A stretch of 64,000 nt of DNA, taken from assembly GCA_028386065.3 (NCBI GenBank), contig JAKUCV010003091.1:177735-241734 (forward strand), written 5' to 3'. Source of the DNA: Turnera subulata (Eukaryota; Streptophyta; Magnoliopsida; Malpighiales; Passifloraceae). Position numbers and translations under genes: made by a program. Below, piece after piece: positions 45,524 to 57,719 of the stretch (position 1 is the first letter of the stretch; the number at the start of each line of letters is the position of its first letter). A model generated the notes under the pieces. The model was not told where the DNA came from. It made no database searches and was given only the letters and a program-made list of their open reading frames with translations.

Positions 45524-46336
45524 GGCGTGTTCACTATCAAAAAAAAAAACTCCATTTTTTTTGAAAATTTAGAAAATAGAGATGGAAAATAGGATTTTAT
45601 GTTCATTAAGCATCTTTCTCTGATTGGAGAATAGAAAACTATTTTTCGAGTTTTCTAATTTAACACTAAGTGGTAGAAAACAATGGAAAGATGTTTTCTT
45701 CACTTTCAGGTACAATTTTTATATTTGTTTTCCTAAAAGAAAACACGTGTTTCCTCTCATTCTCCAGTTAATAAAATTTTTATTGAGACAAAAAAGTCCT
45801 TCAGATTTTAGTAAGACCTAATTAACCCATCTCATTACTTTACAATTTGATTGTTAGATTGGTTGAAGTATAACATTAATTTTTAGCCGACTAAACTTAT
45901 CTTTTCTTTTTCTTCCCAAATTTTCCCCTATTTAAATTTCTAAATTATCTCTTAGCTAAATCAAGAGAAATCTTCTAAAATTGATAACCTTATTGTATTT
46001 TGAGTTGTTTAAGGCATTAAACCTTAATATTTTAGTCAAAATTTTTGAAAAATTTGTTAAATATTTATATCTATCTCATTTCATAAAATCCGGTATCTTT
46101 TCAAATTTTTAAGAAATCTATCTACCTATCTCCTTTTATGATTCTGATATTTTGCAATGTTGGAAAAAAACTATTGTGAACATATTTTCTTGTTTTCTAA
46201 ATTAAAAAGAGTCCTTAGAAAATTATTAACTCAACACGTTTTGGATCTTTCACAAATTTTCTAATAGAAAATAAAAAAAGAAAAGGAATAGAAAATTAAA
46301 ATTAGAAAATAGAAAATATTTTCTGTTAATGAACAA
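45524..46336. mobile_element. hAT-type non-autonomous element
   Basis: It has weak inverted ends (ggcgtgttcact / aatgaacaa) inside an exact 8-bp duplication aacctaag (45516-45523, 46337-46344). The interior is AT-rich with many gaaaa/ttttc stretches and no coding potential. 46345-47100 beyond it shows no gene. Confidence 0.65.
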
Positions 46337-47102
46337 AACCTAAGAATTTATCTCATATATATTTTCGTTGCCTTGTTTTATTATTTTTTTATTTTTATTT
46401 TTTTTGATTTACAACGATACACACACCCGTTACCTAGTTCGAATCAGGATGTTTTGGCTCTGGCCAAAGTTTTTATGCCACTGCACACAAGGGCCCTCAC
46501 TTCTTTGCCTTATCATCGCTTTATTAATATTATTTTTTTTACAAAATTAGGCCTCTGTAGATAAGAATGACGAGTTTGTTGGAGGCTATAAATAATTATG
46601 TTTTATTTAAAAAAGTATTACGACAACTAGCATCACCTGACAATATATTTGAACAAAAAGTAATGATGGGGCACGGAGAGAAATCACTATCTCTAATCTT
46701 AGTATTAAGCTGTGACATTACCTCACCCCACCTTGTTTTGTTTTAATTTTTAAATCATAGATATATTCCTATTTATTGCATAAAATGTTCACACAATCCT
46801 AATATGTTAAACAGTTTTTTGTGTATCATTTTGGCAAATACTTTGAATAAAGTATCCTACTTGCGACACATTTTCTTTGTAATTTTTAAAAACTATCATC
46901 TCAAATAGAAAATAATACTTCAATTTTAAAAGCATTCTTAAAATATAATTAAAATAAGTACGATGACACTAAAAATATATTTTTTGCTAATAATTATATT
47001 TTACCAAAAAAATATTTTTGGAATTAACGACACTGAAAAGTTATCAAAATCTATACACATGTATAAACACTTCTATCTTCTATTATATATACATATATAT
47101 AT

Positions 47103-47361
47103 GGGTTTTTCTATCTTGTACCCTAGGGGCACATGATAAGCCACAAAGAAAGGAAATAAAATTTCACAATTAATGAGTATTATTTTTCTATAGACTAAAA
47201 TAATCCTTCTACTAAGGTGATTTGTGGAATGTAATTAATCTAAAACATAATAATGAAAGGTTATTTCATTCACTATGAAAATGATATTCATTAGTTATGA
47301 GATTTTATTTCCTATTTTAATGGCTTATCATGTGCCCCTAGGGCACAAGATAAAAAAACCC
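47103..47361. mobile_element. MITE with ~45-bp inverted repeats
   Basis: gggtttttctatcttgt..ccctaggggcacatgataagcc is mirrored at the right end. Both ends abut TA-rich sequence (tatat), compatible with a TA duplication. Superfamily not determined. Confidence 0.75.
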
Positions 47362-47596
47362 ATATATATAGCAAGATACATCTTAAAACAGATTTTAAAA
47401 ATGACATTTGGGACTTAAAAGAATACAAATATGGCAGCTGGCTTCACATTATACACACACTCTCTCTTTGTACAGTATTAATTTGGTTTAGCAAAACCAA
47501 AAAAATATAGATGTAGATGTTTTTAATTCTTCAAAAAATAATGATAAGATGATAAGATCTTGGGAGTAACTTTTGATTTTGCATTGATTGTCCTTT

Positions 47597-50552
47597 TGTA
47601 ACAGCCCGGGTAAATTTTTGATTTTTACCGGGACTGTAGAAATTGTTTCACCGTGATTTACTGTTGAATTAATCTCGGGTAATTAATTCGAGGTAAAACG
47701 GTAGTCATTTTTCGAAACCGAGAATTTTCCCGCGCTCGGGAGTTTCTTCCTAACTAACCGAGCCTCGGTTTTCAATTCCGAGACTTGGACGATGTTCAGG
47801 AGGATTGATCGGATTTTCCGAGCCCAAGTCATATTTTTTGACTCGGGACGGGATTTGTCGGAAAGACGGGATTCCGACGCGAGAATCCGGACCGGCCATA
47901 TGAAGCTTGCCCCGAGCCACTCTTCTTCCTCCTCTCTCCTTTCTCTTCCTCTTTCCCGACTACGCTTTTCCTCTCTCCCGGTTTTTCCCGACCACGTGGG
48001 CCCCACTTCCCTTCCTTCTCTTCTTTCTTTTCCTTCTTTTTCTTTCCTTCTCCTTTCTCTTTTCTTTTTCTTTCTTTTCTTCTCATTCTTTTCTCCTTAG
48101 CCGCCGGCCTCCCTCTTATTCCTCCCGTGAATTACCCGGTCCCCACCCTGTCTCTTCCTCCCTGTTTATTTCTTTGTTTTCTTTTCCTTTCTCCTTCTTT
48201 AATTCTCCTCCTCCCTCCCCGATTCCTCTGCGCCCATCCCTCTTCTCTTCCTCCTCTCTTTTCCTTTTCTTTCCTTTCCTTCTTCCTTCCTCCACACTCA
48301 CGCCGCCGACCACCACCAAGCCAACCGTCGCCTCCCCCTCAACCCACCATCACCCCTACCTCTGCCGCCTCACACCGCCGTTCCCACAACCTGCAGTAGC
48401 CGCCGGAGGTGACGCGACCACCTGCAGCCACCAGTGCTCTGACGCCACGATCGCATCTCCGGCGACGCTCCTCTCCTCGCGTCGTGCTCCCCGCCACGCC
48501 TTCATCCAACGACGGAGCCGAACTCAAGGACGACGCCGGATCCGCCACCCTCCCATCTCCACGCAACGACCACCTGCCCCGCCACCGGTGCGTTTCCTCC
48601 TCGCCGAGCTCACACCTGACACCGACACCGAGCCCCTCCTCACGGTGCCGACGTCGCACGCCTACCCTGCAGCCTCGTGCGCCGCCGCAGCCGTCGCCCT
48701 TCGTCACCGCTCGTGCCTCTTCTCCGCCGCTCGCGCTTGCCAGCCCGCCGCCGCGCCGCCATCTGCATCCTTAGGTGAGGAAGACGACCCGTTTGGTGAT
48801 GCTGTGGGTCGGGTTGACCCGCGCGTTTTGGTGGGTTTAGGGTTTGGTCTGATAGGCTTTGGTTAATTGGGTTTGGGTTTTGATAGGTAATGGGCTTGGG
48901 TTTTTGTTTGGGCTTGGGTAAGATCTAGTTGTTGGGTTATGTTGGTGGGTTGAGATGTGTGGGCTTGGGTTTTGTGGGGATTGGGTTATAGGTTTAGATG
49001 TTTAGTTTGTTGGGCTTTAGTTGGGTTATGGGTTAGGTTTGGGCTATGTGGGTTAGGCTTGGACTTGGCCCAGTCCAGAAATAACAGAAAATAAATAATA
49101 ATAGTTATAATAATCAAAATAAAATCTGGGAATTTAAATAAAGACTATATAATTCTGAAAATATAAATTTTGAAAAGGAAATAATGTTTGGGGAAAATAA
49201 ATAATTTGGGAAGGTGTAAGATATGGAAATAATTAATATTTATGCATACGGGAATAAGTTGGGAAATATATATATATATATATTAATAAATTCGTAATTA
49301 TTATCGGAAAAATAAGTTATGTGGTTATACTTTCTGGAAATGGAGTTTTCTAAAGAAAATAATAATTAGAAACTATACTTGGGAAGTATAATAATTTTTA
49401 TAGAAATATTATGAAAAATATATATATTCCAAGAAAATTATAGTAATTATTATTTTGGGAAATTATAATTATTTTATGGAAATATATTTTGAAAAGGGTT
49501 TTAATTAAAGTATGGTACCGAAATTATATTCGGAAATACGTACGGTTAATTATTTTCGGTAAAGGATAATAATAAAAGATGAGTAACCGGGATGGGTTTA
49601 TTTCGTAAATTGGCATCATGACATACTCTTATGTGCATTNNNNNNNNNNNNNNNNNNNNNNNNNNNNNNNNNNNNNNNNNNNNNNNNNNNNNNNNNNNNN
49701 NNNNNNNNNNNNNNNNNNNNNNNNNNNNNNNNNNNNNNNNNNNNNNNNNNNNNNNNNNNNNNNNNNNNNNNNNNNNNNNNNNNNNNNNNNNNNNNNNNNN
49801 NNNNNNNNNNNNNNNNNNNNNNNNNNNNNNNNNNNNNNNNNNNNNNNNNNNNNNNNNNNNNNNNNNNNNNNNNNNNNNNNNNNNNNNNNNNNNNNNNNNN
49901 NNNNNNNNNNNNNNNNNNNNNNNNNNNNNNNNNNNNNNNNNNNNNNNNNNNNNNNNNNNNNNNNNNNNNNNNNNNNNNNNNNNNNNNNNNNNNNNNNNNN
50001 NNNNNNNNNNNNNNNNNNNNNNNNNNNNNNNNNNNNNNNNNNNNNNNNNNNNNNNNNNNNNNNNNNNNNNNNNNNNNNNNNNNNNNNNNNNNNNNNNNNN
50101 NNNNNNNNNNNNNNNNNNNNNNNNNNNNNNNNNNNNNNNNNNNNNNNNNNNNNNNNNNNNNNNNNNTATGTATATTTGCTTATGGGTTTACCCGGTGGGC
50201 ACTTCGGACTCACCCCTCACCTGCGGGCTTTCATCCCGTAGGTTGAGTTATTTGTGGTTCAGGTATATTGCATTCCAGACAGGCTGCGGCGTTATCCCTT
50301 GGACGGGCTTGGATCCATAGTTTGCATTTATGCATACAGTGTATATGTGAGTCTTTATAAGTCTTCCGCTGCGCATATTTTCGCTATTGTTGGGCCATTG
50401 GGCCGGATATGTTATCTATGTTGTTTTACTATTTTGGGCCGTTGGGCCGAGTTATTGTAGTTCACACTGTATGCTTGGGTTTTGTTGGGTCGGGTTGTCA
50501 CAGTTCCGGCTCGTGTTTACTGTGTACGGTAAATACGGGTCGGGGCGTTTCA
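47597..50552 (+). mobile_element. Solo gypsy-type LTR interrupted by an assembly gap
   Basis: It starts TGTAACAGCCCGGG and ends ..cggggcgtttca, with the 5-bp duplication ccttt on both sides (47592-47596, 50553-50557). Its plan follows the LARD LTRs: cgagcctcggtt phrases, an actcgggacgg phrase, a long pyrimidine tract (47930-48320) and a cacccctcac block near the end. No internal region is present, so it is a solo LTR formed by recombination. ORFs over the pyrimidine/GC-rich part (47907-48866) are low-complexity artefacts. Confidence 0.85.
49640..50166. other. Assembly gap (527 N)
   Basis: Unknown bases only. By alignment with the LARD LTR, the gap would include the position of the hairpin array found at 57035-57130. 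Confidence 1.
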
Positions 50553-50713
50553 CCTTTTTTATGCATTTTTATCATTAATTTTTATATATTATTTTATGTA
50601 ATTAATTAAATATTAATTATAATTTTTACCAAAAAATAAATATCAATATGTTGGGTGACTATCAAAGAAGAGAATTTTAATTTTTTTATTAATATAGTAA
50701 GATATTCAATTTT

Positions 50714-50745
50714 CACGCCCGTGTATTCCACGAGGTGTGTACTAG
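50714..50745 (+). mobile_element. Helitron-like 3' terminus
   Basis: A hairpin-forming block (cacgcccgtg .. cacgaggtgtg) is followed by CTAG and then T (50742-50746), as at Helitron 3' ends. A TA microsatellite follows. Confidence 0.45.
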
Positions 50746-50765
50746 TCTATTATATATATATATAT

Positions 50766-51892
50766 TGTTAGCCTAAATATGGGCTTAATAGGATTATTAA
50801 TGCTCAATTATATTTAGCGAATTATTATATATTGATTTTGATGATTAACAAACTAATTAGACTCCTGTTTAGAAGTCATTTATGTATTGATAATGTCTAA
50901 GGCAGATAACTTGGTTTCTTACAAGAACCAATTCAAAAAACACACCAGCTTGGTTTCAAGAAGAAACCACGCGTAGCTATCAACATCATGTGGTCCTGCC
51001 GCAAATGAATGGTGGTCCTCACAGCATTGAAGACAGCTCCCAACCACCTCAACGGCTACTGAGAGTGGTCCAAAATAGAGAAGAAGACCTAAACCACTTG
51101 TCTCTCACCTTTAAGCTCAATTATCAATTGTGGTCCTCATTTGTGGTCCCGGTTTGCTAAAAATGGAATGTTTTTGTGTTATTGAGCTGCAAAGAGAGTA
51201 GACTTTCTGAAATGGACCCAACATCAACTTTTGGAGCATCTTGGTCAATCCATGGAGTATTATTGGTGCATTAGCCGTTGGAGAGAGAGCTCCTAACTAC
51301 TCCTACTCACTCAAGCTCTATATAAGGAAGGGCAAAGCATCCTTGAAGATCAGCCCAACATATGAGAGAGAGATTCTAAGTCTGCAAACTTGTGCTTGCA
51401 CCTATATTCCTCATCTTGAGCTTATAGTTGTGTTCAATCCTTTGAAAAGGGAGTTTTTAGGCAAGGCATTGGTTACTCTTTGTTGGGCACTCAAGTCTAA
51501 TGTTAGATTTGAGGAAAGGGTAGAATTTAGCCTTTGAAAAACTTGTAAAGATTAGAGCTTAGCCTATGAAAAGTTTAAGTTAGAACTGCTCCTGTAAAAG
51601 CTTGTAACGGTTAAGGTTGAACCCACAAAAACCTAATTATAGTGAGTGTTTGAAATCCTAAAGGAGGGTCCTTTAGGTAGTGAATGTACCTGGTGAAGGG
51701 GAACCACTCTATCACTGTGTCATCATCTCTTGCCCTTGTTCTTTTTGTTTATTAGCTCGAATGTACGGACAGATCTGTGAGTGCGTGGTTTGTGAAGAAA
51801 CCACTTAGTTCCACAAAAACCAAACTAGAAACCAAGTACGCAATTAAGGAGTAGACTGATTCATCCATCCTCTCAGGCCAATCGTGGCCAAC

Positions 51893-51893
<1 letters not shown>
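50766..51893 (+). mobile_element. Solo SIRE-like copia LTR
   Basis: 1128 bp with inverted ends tgttagcc .. ggccaaca. It contains a ctatataagg TATA box (~51317-51326), consistent with a promoter. It is inserted in a TA microsatellite; flanks tatat and tttat do not give a clean duplication. The ORF at 51241-51537 spans the transcribed part and is not a gene. Confidence 0.75.
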
Positions 51894-51895
<2 letters not shown>

Positions 51896-51936
<41 letters not shown>

Positions 51937-51978
51937 TAGGTGATCCCCCGCAGCAATATATATATATATATATATATA
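51896..51978. repeat. TA microsatellite with a duplicated Helitron-end scrap
   Basis: (TA)n runs on both sides of actaggtgatcccccgcag (51935-51953), a scrap of the terminus that follows at 51978. Confidence 0.8.
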
Positions 51979-52012
51979 CTAGGTGATGCCCCTCGCGTTG
52001 CTGCGGGGGACG
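51978..52012 (-). mobile_element. Helitron-like 3' terminus, opposite orientation
   Basis: On the minus strand a GC-rich hairpin (ccccgc..gcgaggggc) is followed by atcac-CTAG-T. With 50714-50745 this gives two 3' ends facing each other across the TA tract. 52015-52740 is AT-rich with no gene. Confidence 0.45.
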
Positions 52013-52745
52013 ACGATTAAGTTTCTTTTTTCACTAATTTCCCTTATTTGATAGGATTGGTACCTATTTATTCTCAAGTCAGCTATGTATTTGCTTCACT
52101 GGATAGGATTAGTGCCCATTTATTTTAAAGCCAAGGAATTTGTGTGCTTCATGATTGTGTACTAAAAATTTTAGTAAATTAAAGTGTTTTAAAATATAGA
52201 ATAAAGTAATTTTAGTGTATAACACAAAAAATATACATTGATTTTTCTTAATAAAAATGAAGAAAATCATAATTAAAGTAGCCAATTTTTTAAAAAAATT
52301 TTAACTTAAACCTGTAAATTTTAACTTATAAAATTTCATATTTTGACCAATATTTCCATTTTTAAAAATAATTCAGAAACTCTTGAATATTTTTTTTTTA
52401 CAAATCTCATCACAATCTCCAAAATTTTATAATGTAACTTGATATGGATGGAAAAAATGTTTTTTTAAAAAAAATTATCATTTCAAATATACTAAAAATA
52501 CTAATATTTTTTTTATTAATCGAAATTCTCGTTATGTTTTTAATTTCAAATCCGTAGTGACATCGTTAATATTGGTGTGGAATCAAGAAAATAGAGATGT
52601 TAGCCTCCGTTCACTAAAATTTAATTTGGAAAGAAGGAGAGGGTATTACTCCAGTAATTACTTTTTCATATCGTACTTTTAACCATATAAAAAATAAATT
52701 AAAGTTATTTTTAAATCTATATGGTATGTCAATTTTTTACTATCA

Positions 52746-53058
52746 GTGGTTTAACACCTTTTATACATGGGATTTCTCTTTTGTCGCGTTCATATACCTT
52801 TGAGTTTTCTTGTCCTTTTTTGTGTACTCCGAGTTTCTCATTTGTCTTTTTTATATACAATAAATTCTAATTTTTGTCCCTTTTACATACCTTGAGTTTT
52901 AATTTTTGTTTCTTTTATATACCTCAAGTTAAACAGTCAGGGGACATAAAAGGAACAACAATTAAAACTCGGCGTACATAAAAAAGACACGAAAACTCCG
53001 AAATAAATGAGCGGGACAAATGAGAAACTACAAGTACATACAAGCTGTTTAACCCACT
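52746..53058. mobile_element. Fold-back element
   Basis: The left arm (agtggtttaacacc..ttttatac.., 'gagtttctcatttgtc') is mirrored with changes in the right arm, which ends gtttaacccact. Nearly the whole 313 bp is inverted repeat. No clear target duplication. 53060-53484 has no gene. Confidence 0.6.
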
Positions 53059-53489
53059 ATATCACCCCCTTCTCTAAATCCTAGTTAGGGCTAATATTTT
53101 CTCCTTTTGATTTTGCATACTTCTCGTATGACAATCACACGGTCTAGTTAAATAATTAAACGAATCTCAAAGCATGAAAAATATTTTTTTTTCTGAAAAT
53201 ATCAAAGCAACACAGCTTAATACTCACACATATGATTTCCTAAAAAAACTATTCACATATATGAAATACCAAACTTGACTAACTTGATTGATTTAAATTA
53301 GCATGTGATAAAAAAATATTATTTTTTTATAAAGAATCACTGACCTAGATTAAATACCAAAAAAAATCTTATAAATAGTGTTGCTGGTGGGGATCTACTC
53401 AAAAAGATATTTTTTGAAATTAATTTAAAAAATATTTGACATTAATTTTACTGATAAAGTCTGAGTTTTAACTGTTTTGAGTTGAGGAA

Positions 53490-56400
53490 TGTAACGACCC
53501 GGGTAAAATTTTCGTGATTTTTGCCAAGCTGTTCTGACATTTACGGTGGTTAATAAAATTTTTATCGCGGTTAATTAAAAATTTTACCAAACCGAGTCGA
53601 TTTTCAATATTTTCACTATTATTTTAAAACTCTCAAAATTATCATTACTGTTAATACTGTTACCATTATTATTAAATTCCTAATCAACATTTATAACAAC
53701 ACTTTTATTACTATTTTAGCTGGAAAATTCTTGTTGCAATAATTTACTAATTATAATTTAAAATGAAGTTTAAACGCCGTAATTTGATGATTCTATCGGA
53801 TCGAGTTTCTCCGAGAGTTTTTAGGGAATAACCGAGCTTCGTTTCGATCACTGAGGATATGCGACATTCTGGAGTTTCTTTCGATAACCGAGCCTCGAAA
53901 TTATTTTCCGAGGGTTACTCTGGATTTCCGAGCCTCCTTTATAACTAACCGAGCCTCGATTTTCAGTTCCGAGACTTGGACAACGCTTAGGGGTATTTAT
54001 CGGATTTTTTGAGCCCAAGTTGTATTTTCGGACTCGGGACGGAAATCCAGACCGGCTAATCGTGGCTTGCCACGCAGCCACTCTTCTATCTCCTCTCTTT
54101 TCTTTCTTTTCTTCTCTCTCTCGGTTTTTCTTCCGCCGCCCTACCCCACCTCTTTCTTTTTTCTTTTTCTTCTTCCCCACTTTTCCACACACCAGCCCCT
54201 CCCCTTTTCCCTTGTTCCCTTGACTTATCTTCTCTTCCCCTCGTTTTCTTCTCCTTTCCTTCCCTTACTTCTTTTCCAGCCGACCCCTACCCTACCACCA
54301 TCTGCCACTTTTTTTATTCATTATTCTCTTCTTCTCCTTTATTTCTCCTCCCCTCTACCCGATCTCCTCACGCCTCCCTTGCATCCTCCCTCTGCCTTCC
54401 TTTCCTTTTCCTCTCCTTCTCCCTCACGCCGCGTCTCCACCATCATCTTCCTTTGCCAGAGACGCCGCCACAACCCAAGGCTTCCCTCTCAGTCTATGCC
54501 TCTGCCTGAGACCACCATAGTCGCTACTGCCACCTCCTCACCAATCCGCCGTCACGTCGTCGACCGGTCGTCCTCTTTGCACCATCCTCTGACGCTGCTT
54601 TCTTGCCACCCGTCGCGCCGCCGCCGTCCTCCACTACACCAGTTCCTCCCCTACTGAACCACCATCTACCTTCTCCTCTCCTTTCCCCGTCCGCCGGCTC
54701 CTTCCTCGCACCACCGCCGTGCCAGCAACCACTGGTCTCCTCTTCGATTGTCATCCAAGCCGTCCCGATCTGCTACCCGACGACGACTGCCACGTGATGT
54801 GTGGGTAAGGCCGACGACGACCCTTACTCCTCTTTTCCTTTCCTTCCACCTTTCTTAAACCGTTTCATGACAGATTAAATTAATCGAGTCTTGGTTGTGG
54901 TTTTGTGCTTTTGTCTGAGGCTCTGTGATTGAATCGGGTGTGGGTTGGGCGTTGCTGTGTCGGTTGTTGGATTTGATGGCGTGGGTGCTGCTGCTATGGG
55001 CATGGTGATGGTGTTGTTTATGGTGGTTTTGTGTGGTGGCTTGTGTGTGTTGATGGTCGATGAACAGTAGCTGAGAAGTGGAGTTTTGGGTCTGCCGTGA
55101 ACAGTACCGGCCGGAATCCGGCGAGTTTCCGGCAGTTACGGGTATCTTCCGGAGAAGGCTCGGGACTTTTCAGTGGGCGAAACGTGATGTCAAGACGTGG
55201 TAATTCCTTGGACCGTATGCATCGTTGGCCTCGGGTTTGGGCGGATTACAAGTCAGGCTCGGAAACGGGCCGATTGTGCAAAGCCCATGTTCTCGGGACG
55301 GATACATTCTAACGGACATGATAACAAACGGACTAAGAACGTTAATGAACCGTATATTCGTCTAAAAGAGTTGATAATTAAATAAAGTTTACCTAGATTA
55401 TAAGATAAATGGTATTCTATGGCTTTATTGGAATATTACCTAGTAAGTCTAAATATGTATTAATCCTACTCAGTAATATTGTTACCTACTGACATGTTAT
55501 TTGCTTAATATTTATATACTAATCAAATTTATTTATCAATCTTGTGACCATTTATAATATTAACCGATACTCGGTATTTATGTATTTGTCAAGACAGATT
55601 GTTTATTTGATCGGCTACCCTAATTCTTTCAAACGAAATACATAAACATAAACAGGCTTGGGATATCTTATATAATTGATGTTATAAAGTTTAACTAAGA
55701 TGTTACTTTATTATTATATCTTTATAATAATATTTATATTACAATTTTCCAGATGTGTTTCCTTATAGATTAAATTAATACTATCCAGCATTCCAATCCA
55801 TTAGAAAAATTACTTACTGTCCTACCCATTACACTATTTATCTATTGATTATATTATTTTCAGCTACTAATTTTATTGTTTAAGTTATTAAATTACTATG
55901 TGCGAGATATTTTATTATATTATAGGGTATCCGTTATATTACTTCTACCCTACCTACGGTTACCATTACATAAGAATACATGTATTCATAAAAATTATTT
56001 TGTGCAGCATTACGTTATAATTATTTTATATATCAGCTATGTTAACCTCCTTACTAATGGAGATATTTCCTATTTAACGGATTTATTATCGGATATATAT
56101 ATTATCCATATACCATTTGGACGTATTTAACGTTACCACTATTTTATAATCAATTCTTGCTAACGGTATATATGGTTATTATCATTATATTATTTTATCG
56201 AGGATAAGTACTTATGAAATATTATTTACTTTGATATATTATCAAATATAATTTATACGACGTATTTATGTATATACATGTTTTCTTGTCATAAGCGACC
56301 TAAGGGCCGGGATATCGGCTTGGCGCTCGGTTTCAGTTTTTAATCAAGTATACTTAATATAACCATTGGATTAAATTAATTACCACCAAGTCGGATGGAC

Positions 56401-57719
56401 TGTTTGGTAATAAGATAATTGTGGAGAAAATAAAATGAACAAAAAAGCCGTCAAATAAATGTTAAACCGGTATCATGCATAATCATTTTGTTGTGCATTA
56501 TAAGTGATTATTGTGTTTCTATATACACATATAGGGTATCGAGGTTTGACCGGATAACAGTTTCAGAGACACATCAGGTGAGGATATAAACTTATAAACT
56601 TCGGTATGCTGTCCGTGATACCCCGGTTGTTTGTTTGTTTATAGTTTATATGTTATCTTGCGTACCTGCCATGTTATTGCTGGCTACTGTTGTGATTATT
56701 GTTATATGCTTGATGACTACTGTGGATTAGTTGTTGTGCTTTGTGATGTTGATATGATTATTGTGTTGTTCGTATGAGATATGTGGTATTTGATCGGTAT
56801 GAGATACGTGGTATTTGATCGGTCAGTGGCAGTGACCCAGTATTGTGATGTTGGATTCCCAGAAGAGCTGTGAGGCTGAGAGCCTGCTCGGGAAAGTGAG
56901 TATGATGAATTACTGTTGGATAGTGGAATAAGAAATAATAATAAACAGTGGTAATATCATCTAGACATCTAGATTGTCGCGTGACGGGTATTGGTACGGC
57001 CAGATGGTAGTTACCTTGTGATTGTGATATGATAGGGAGGACTGCGGGACTCCCGACTGAGGACTGCGGGACTCAGTTGATTTGTTATAGGAAGGACTGC
57101 GGGACTTCCGCCGAGGACTGCGGGACTCGGTTATTTGTGATATGATTTGTGATATTTAGCGGGGAGCACCCTGGGGTTAGCTAACCTGGCTACCAGGCAC
57201 GGCCAATACTTATCATGTGACAAGGGCCCTAATAATAAAATTGGATAGTCAGTCGCCGATTGTCAGTGAGTTTAGAGGACTAGCTTAACGGTGTGATGTC
57301 AGTTGTATAATAAGGTCCGGTATGTTGTCTGATTCCGATGCTATGTTGTGTTTGTGTTGGCTTTGGTGTATATACAGTTGCTTCTATACTGCGGTTTATT
57401 TGTTTATCGGTGAGACAGTGGTTGGTCTCACCCCTCACACAGTCCTTGCAGGTTAGGTTTGGATTGCATTTCGGCGGCTGCAGTGTACCCTCGGGCAGGA
57501 CTCGGATCCATTAGTTGCATCGGGCTTGCATTTGTTGACTTTGAGTTTAAAATTGCTTTCGCTGTGCTAATGTTGTTGATGTACCCGTGGTCGGGTAATA
57601 TGATATTATCATTGGCCCGTTGGGTCGAATTTTCTGTTGTATTTACTGTTTGTGCCACGTGTCGGCACTGTTGATCGGTAATTACTGTGTATTGGGTAAA
57701 TTTGGGTCGGGGTGTTTCA
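53490..57719 (+). repeat. 5' LTR of the LARD
   Basis: It contains: repeated cgagcctcg-type phrases (53820-54000), a pyrimidine tract (54080-54420), a GC-rich gene-like block (54420-54790), and a TG-rich block (54890-55080). An AT-rich block (55380-56300) and the hairpin array (57035-57130) follow. ORFs at 54067-54657 and neighbours encode Ser/Pro/Phe-rich low-complexity peptides and are not counted as genes. Confidence 0.9.
57035..57130. repeat. Array of four hairpins with one invariant loop
   Basis: Each unit is arm + gactgcggga + complementary arm: gggag/ctccc (57035-57054), actgag/ctcagt (57056-57077), ggaag/cttcc (57090-57109), ccgag/ctcgg (57111-57130). The loop is identical in all four, while the outer arm bases differ and remain paired. 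Confidence 0.95.

Noticed and set aside
47907..48866. 319-aa ORF at the start of the solo LTR
   Set aside because: Same pyrimidine/GC-rich LTR composition effect; frames on both strands are open and no family motif appears.
49618..50320. Open frames of ~200 aa on both strands
   Set aside because: Almost entirely composed of N; an artefact of the assembly gap.
54067..54657. Long ORF (196 aa), with relatives at 59555-60362, inside the LARD LTRs
   Set aside because: Ser/Pro/Phe/Leu-rich peptide from a pyrimidine tract; several overlapping frames are equally open and no domain is recognisable.
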